A DNA stretch of 22,928 bases from Larix sibirica (Eukaryota > Streptophyta > Pinopsida > Pinales > Pinaceae): NCBI GenBank assembly GCA_004151065.3, contig NWUY0300031514.1, positions 5,218 through 28,145 of the forward strand, written 5' to 3'. The notes beneath the pieces are model-generated. The model searched no databases, had not been told where the DNA came from, and saw only the letters and a program-made list of their open reading frames with translations. This document shows positions 20,045-22,928 of this stretch, one piece after another. Position 1 is the first letter of the stretch, and each line of letters begins with the position of its first letter. The position numbers and the translations under genes are program-made.

Positions 20045-20116
20045 AAGTGACATAAAGTGACTTTATAATATGCGTTTGTAAAGTGACTTTATGATTTTAA
20101 AGTGAGTTGTACTTTA
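20045..20116. repeat. Cluster of AAAGTGACTTT palindromes
   Basis: Three palindromic units share arms TAAAGT/ACTTTA: 20052-20066 (ATAAAGTGACTTTAT), 20079-20091, and 20098-20116 with a 7-base loop. The direct word AAGTGAC occurs at 20045, 20055 and 20081. Centres are about 26 and 22 bases apart. Such iterations are common in LTR promoters, but no function can be shown. Confidence 0.85.
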
Positions 20117-20235
20117 TAAAATTAAAGTGTAGTTTTTAATTATTTTAGGGTTAAGAGACTTTTCGAATGAAAAAAGTGATTTTATATAGTTCTAAATTAA
20201 GAGATTTAAGTGAACTTGAGATTAAATCACAGCCC

Positions 20236-20258
20236 TTGATCTTGTCGAACAAGATCAA
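20236..20258. repeat. Perfect 10-bp hairpin
   Basis: Arms TTGATCTTGT and ACAAGATCAA flank the loop CGA. There is no T-run after it on the plus strand, and the context is plant repeat DNA, so a bacterial-type terminator reading is not supported. Confidence 0.85.
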
Positions 20259-20466
20259 ATCTTGGTCGTAGAAGAGAAAAGTCAAGGCAGTTACCCTAAA
20301 TGAATAATAAAAGAGGCTTCATGAGACCATTGGCACACATTCCAAAGAGATCATTTTCGAAGTGGCTTGAACTCCACGAGAGGAGCTTGGTGAGGTGTGA
20401 GAAGCACATATGCAAGAGAAAGAAAGATATTGAGCCAGAGAAGGAGAGAGAAGGGCATCCCAAGGT

Positions 20467-20503
20467 GAGGGCATGAATTTCTAGGGAGGGCATGATTTTC
20501 TAG
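20467..20503 (+). repeat. 18-bp near-perfect tandem repeat
   Basis: Units 20467-20484 and 20486-20503 match at 17 of 18 bases (first unit GAGGGCATGAATTTCTAG). They belong to a wider family of GCAT-ATTTC-AG motifs found up to 20886. Confidence 0.85.
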
Positions 20504-20595
20504 AAGAGGAGGGGTGCACCAACAAAGACAGTTAGTGAGCACGCATTTCCAAAAGAGGTACGAAAATCATGTGTAGTCCATATAGCAATGTTTAG

Positions 20596-20886
20596 GCATA
20601 CATTTCGAGGCTGAAAAGTGGCACAAAGTTTCAGTAAAATACATCATTGAACAAAGGGTCGTACAATGGAGGAGGAGAGGACCGTATAGCAAGTGATTTG
20701 TTGTTGTTAGCAAATTTTCTAAAGCATGTAGCAACCTATCTATTGGTATAGAAGTGAAGAGGGTTCGTGCACTCAAACCGAGGGATTTAATGGTTCCTGT
20801 GATATTTGAACAGTGAGGTCAAGGCATAATTCCTATGACAGACTGTATATTCTAACATGCATTTCGAGGTTGAGGAAGGGCACAAA
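20596..20886 (+). repeat. Dispersed 32-bp direct repeat pair
   Basis: Segments 20596-20627 and 20855-20886 match at 25 of 32 bases around the core CATTTCGAGG, and most differences are transitions. They lie 259 bases apart in the stretch leading into, or within, the LTR of element E. Confidence 0.7.
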
Positions 20887-21245
20887 AACTAAGGTTATTT
20901 TCTAATAGTTAATGTTGTAATTCAATACTCTTGTACTCTCAGAAATTTCTCTCTTGAAGCTCAATAAAGAATTATCTTATGACTGCTTGTCTCCTTAGGA
21001 GGTTTTTCAATGGTATGTTGACCAAATTATTGTGTCTAAACATTTATGACAGTCTGTTGTTATGTACTTGTTTCTGCTGTAAAATGTGCTTAGTTAGTGT
21101 ATATCAGCTTACAGTACATGAGTAATTAATGCATGAGAAATGTATTAGTGTTTTCTTCCAATATAAGATTGATATCATAGGTTAGATAAGTGTTTGACAA
21201 AATCTACTAGTGAACTTTGTGCACATATTTTGAGAATTTTTAACA
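20705..21245 (+). repeat. 5' LTR of copia element E (start uncertain)
   Basis: The right end is firm: TTTTTAACA (to 21245) is followed at once by the primer site. AATAAA at 20963 and a downstream GGAGGTTTTTCA stretch are usual in plant copia LTRs. The left end is a guess. TGTTAGCAAATTTTC at 20705 is the best inverted partner of the right end, but the LTR might extend further left and include the motif repeats. The 3' LTR lies outside the window. Confidence 0.5.
20963..20968 (+). promoter_or_regulatory. Polyadenylation signal in E LTR
   Basis: AATAAA within CTCAATAAAGAATT, preceded by a pyrimidine-rich stretch (TTTCTCTCTTG). This is typical of the R region of plant copia LTRs. Confidence 0.55.
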
Positions 21246-21257
21246 TGGTATCAGAGC
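21246..21257 (+). promoter_or_regulatory. Primer binding site of element E, initiator Met tRNA
   Basis: TGGTATCAGAGC begins one base after the LTR's terminal CA. It is the standard initiator-Met-complementary site of plant copia elements, extended by TAGGG. Confidence 0.9.
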
Positions 21258-21404
21258 TAGGGCTCTAAGTTTGACAGTGGGCATTTTTGGTGCAGTTGTG
21301 TATGCAAGAGTATTGTTGGTTAATACAGTTGTGTGTTGATTTTTGGCACTATTGGAAGAGTTTGCTTGGTCTTGTGATTAGAAAAAGAGCAGAAGAAGGG
21401 GAAT

Positions 21405-22200
21405 ATGACCAGTATCTAGTATGAAGATCGGTTGGAGGGTATTTCCAACTACTTGCAATGGAAAACCCAGATGAGTGATGTTCTCAAGGAGAACAAGATA
21501 TGGCAGTTTGTCAGTACCACGGTAGTACCACCATCATCAACAGATCTCTTTTCCCTTGACATACATGAGGTGAAAGAGGCAGGAACTTAGAGAATACTTC
21601 TAGATGGAGTAAAGGATCACCTTATCCCTCATCTGGCTAAGAAAAAAACAACCAAGGAAATGTGGGACGCTTTGAAGAGTTTGTATGAAAATAAGAATGA
21701 GAACCACAATATGGCTTTGAAAGATAAGCTTCATAGCACGAAGATGGAAAACGGTGAGAATGTAGCCTCATATCTCACTAGGATTAGACAAGTGAAGGAT
21801 GAGCAAAGCTCATTTGGTGAGATAATTCTTGATTCCGAGTTGGTGTAGATGCCCTGAAGGGATTCACTAAGGATTGGGATGTGTTTATGAAATGTGTGGT
21901 TGGAAGGGAGAATGTTCCCTCTTGGGAAATATTATGGGATGACTTCACACAGGAGGAGATCTGAGAGGGGTCTCAGAGAAGATAGAGCATGGTACTGATG
22001 AGCAAGATGTGGCCCTTCCAACAAAGGGAAAGAAGAAGAAGGGCTCAATCAGTGGAACCTCATCAGAGAAATACATGAGCAAGGTGAGATGCTTTGCTTG
22101 TCAGAAGTATGCCACTATGCAACCTAGTGTCCAAGTAAAAAGAAGGGTAAGAAGAAACAAGAGACAGAGGGTGTCATTTCAGTAGAAATGGAAGAGTACG
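21405..22200 (+). pseudogene. Element E gag with zinc knuckle
   Basis: The ATG at 21405 opens a frame with stops at 21417 and about 21588. YEDRLEGISNYLQWKTQM, MWDALKSLYENKNENH, LKDKLHSTKMENGENV and SYLTRIRQVKDE are typical of copia gag (UBN2-type). The frame ends at TAG 21846-21848, where a missing base displaces ALKGFTKDWDVFM. A second shift follows EEIREG-like sequence near 21960. The zinc knuckle at 22090-22130 has CFACQKY and then loses one base at the Gly-His position. The last Cys is preceded by a TAG. A lysine-rich segment (KKKGKKK) comes after it. Gag would coat element RNA in the particle. Confidence 0.88.
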
Positions 22201-22928
22201 CCAAGAATTTTGAGAAGGAATTCTCATTGGTCTCATCTCTTCCATGAAGCATCGTGGTAGAGAGTGCAGACACTAAGCATGATATCTGGACAGTGGAGCA
22301 ACATGCCACATGACATGAACACGAGCTATGTTCCTGCAGTTGACATAAATTGATAGATTTATACTTGCAGAAGATGGGTTTGAACTCACCCATGCAATAG
22401 AGGATTTGGATGTGTCATATTCCAGATTGATTCTGGGGGTTATCTGTAGGTTGGTGGAGTGTTGTTTTTACCTAATTTGAGAAAGAACTTGCTCTCATTC
22501 TTAGCTTTAGAGGATGATGGATATGAAGTCCTGGTTTGCAATGGACAAGTTATTTTATGTTCGATGGGTGAGAGCGTGGATACAACAAGAGTGCTAGGCA
22601 TCAGGGACGAAAGGACATACTAGGTGTTGGGTCATCCTATTAATGATGAGTCTAGAGGTATTTTGGACTTAGTGGCAGTATTGGAGATAGATGGTGGAGA
22701 GGCTTCTTCCATCTCAGTGAGGAGACTTGAGTTGGTACAAAATGACTCTTGAAGTTGAGAATGAGAGTTGGGAGAAATATCAGTTTAGTGTTGTCTGGCA
22801 CAGGACTTCAACGCATGATCAAGAACAACTAGCTAAGAGACCTTTAGTTTCAAAGGGAGCAGCTTCAACAGTTGGAGAGAGGAGGTTGGAGATGGATCCA
22901 AGTGGAGGAGATTCCAGTAGTACCTCCC
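22201..22928 (+). pseudogene. Element E protease and start of downstream pol, partial
   Basis: The copia protease active-site block LDSGATCHMT is intact at 22286-22315, with the catalytic Asp at 22289-22291. A frameshift between gag and this block and a TGA right after it break the gene. Further on, GGVLFLPNLRKNLLSFLALE is the usual end of the copia protease region, in an open frame to a stop near 22621. The remaining sequence (RRLELVQNDS, then a lysine/serine-rich stretch) is a linker I cannot assign, and the integrase zinc region is not yet reached at the window edge. Confidence 0.8.

Larger units (their letters stand above)
20705..22928 (+). mobile_element. Element E, Ty1/copia retrotransposon, right end beyond window
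   Basis: An LTR, primer site, leader, gag and protease follow in the normal copia order on the plus strand. The integrase core, reverse transcriptase and 3' LTR would lie beyond 22928. Damage is light compared with A-C: three or four single-base losses and a few stops. This suggests it is younger than the gypsy elements. Confidence 0.85.

Noticed and set aside
20124-20800. Plus/minus frames of 63-69 codons between elements D and E
   Set aside because: No homology or codon structure, and they overlap repeat motifs.
1-22928. CRISPR arrays, bacterial operons, phage or defence systems
   Set aside because: No regularly spaced identical repeats, no ribosome binding sites with long frames, and all coding similarity is to plant LTR retrotransposons.

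Overview
The window looks like nuclear DNA from a land plant, most likely a seed plant. It is AT-rich and made almost entirely of decayed LTR retrotransposons of plant type, both Ty3/gypsy and Ty1/copia, with initiator-Met-type primer binding sites. I see no intact host gene, rRNA, tRNA or CRISPR array, and nothing prokaryotic. The dense pile-up of old elements would suit a repeat-rich genome such as a gymnosperm, but the species cannot be read from this sequence.

Layout, left to right. Bases 1-427 are unassigned AT-rich flank. A 1.93-kb segment then occurs twice in direct orientation (428-2358 and 2360-4289), separated by a single N. Each copy holds, on the minus strand, the tail of one gypsy pol gene, its 3' noncoding region, a ~472-bp LTR, and the integrase tail of a different gypsy element (C). 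From 4264 to 8422 the minus strand carries the body of element A: integrase, RNase H, reverse transcriptase, protease and gag, read right to left. A second single N (8423) ends the gag homology. About 1.7 kb of very AT-rich DNA follows (8424-10139).

At 10140-14035 lies a related minus-strand element B: pol, then 3' noncoding DNA, then an LTR. On the far side of that LTR are a primer binding site and a gag start, as if a second element in the same orientation shared the LTR. A and B are the same family and may be the two units of a tandem LTR-sharing array. B is cut off inside its protease at about 14035.

From about 15.2 to 19.6 kb the plus strand carries element D, a different gypsy lineage with Tat/Athila-like features. 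Its pol stays in one frame for about 3.4 kb apart from stop codons, and it seems to have lost its protease by an in-frame deletion. Between 19.6 and 20.9 kb are palindromic and iterated motifs of unknown role. The plus-strand copia element E begins with an LTR ending at 21245, a clean primer binding site at 21246, gag and protease, and runs off the right edge.

All the coding regions are pseudogenes of mobile elements. I found no convincing new biological system. The points most worth checking are the two N junctions, the LTR-sharing array, the duplicated TATA box in the B LTR, the in-frame protease loss in D, and the motif clusters near 20.0-20.9 kb.
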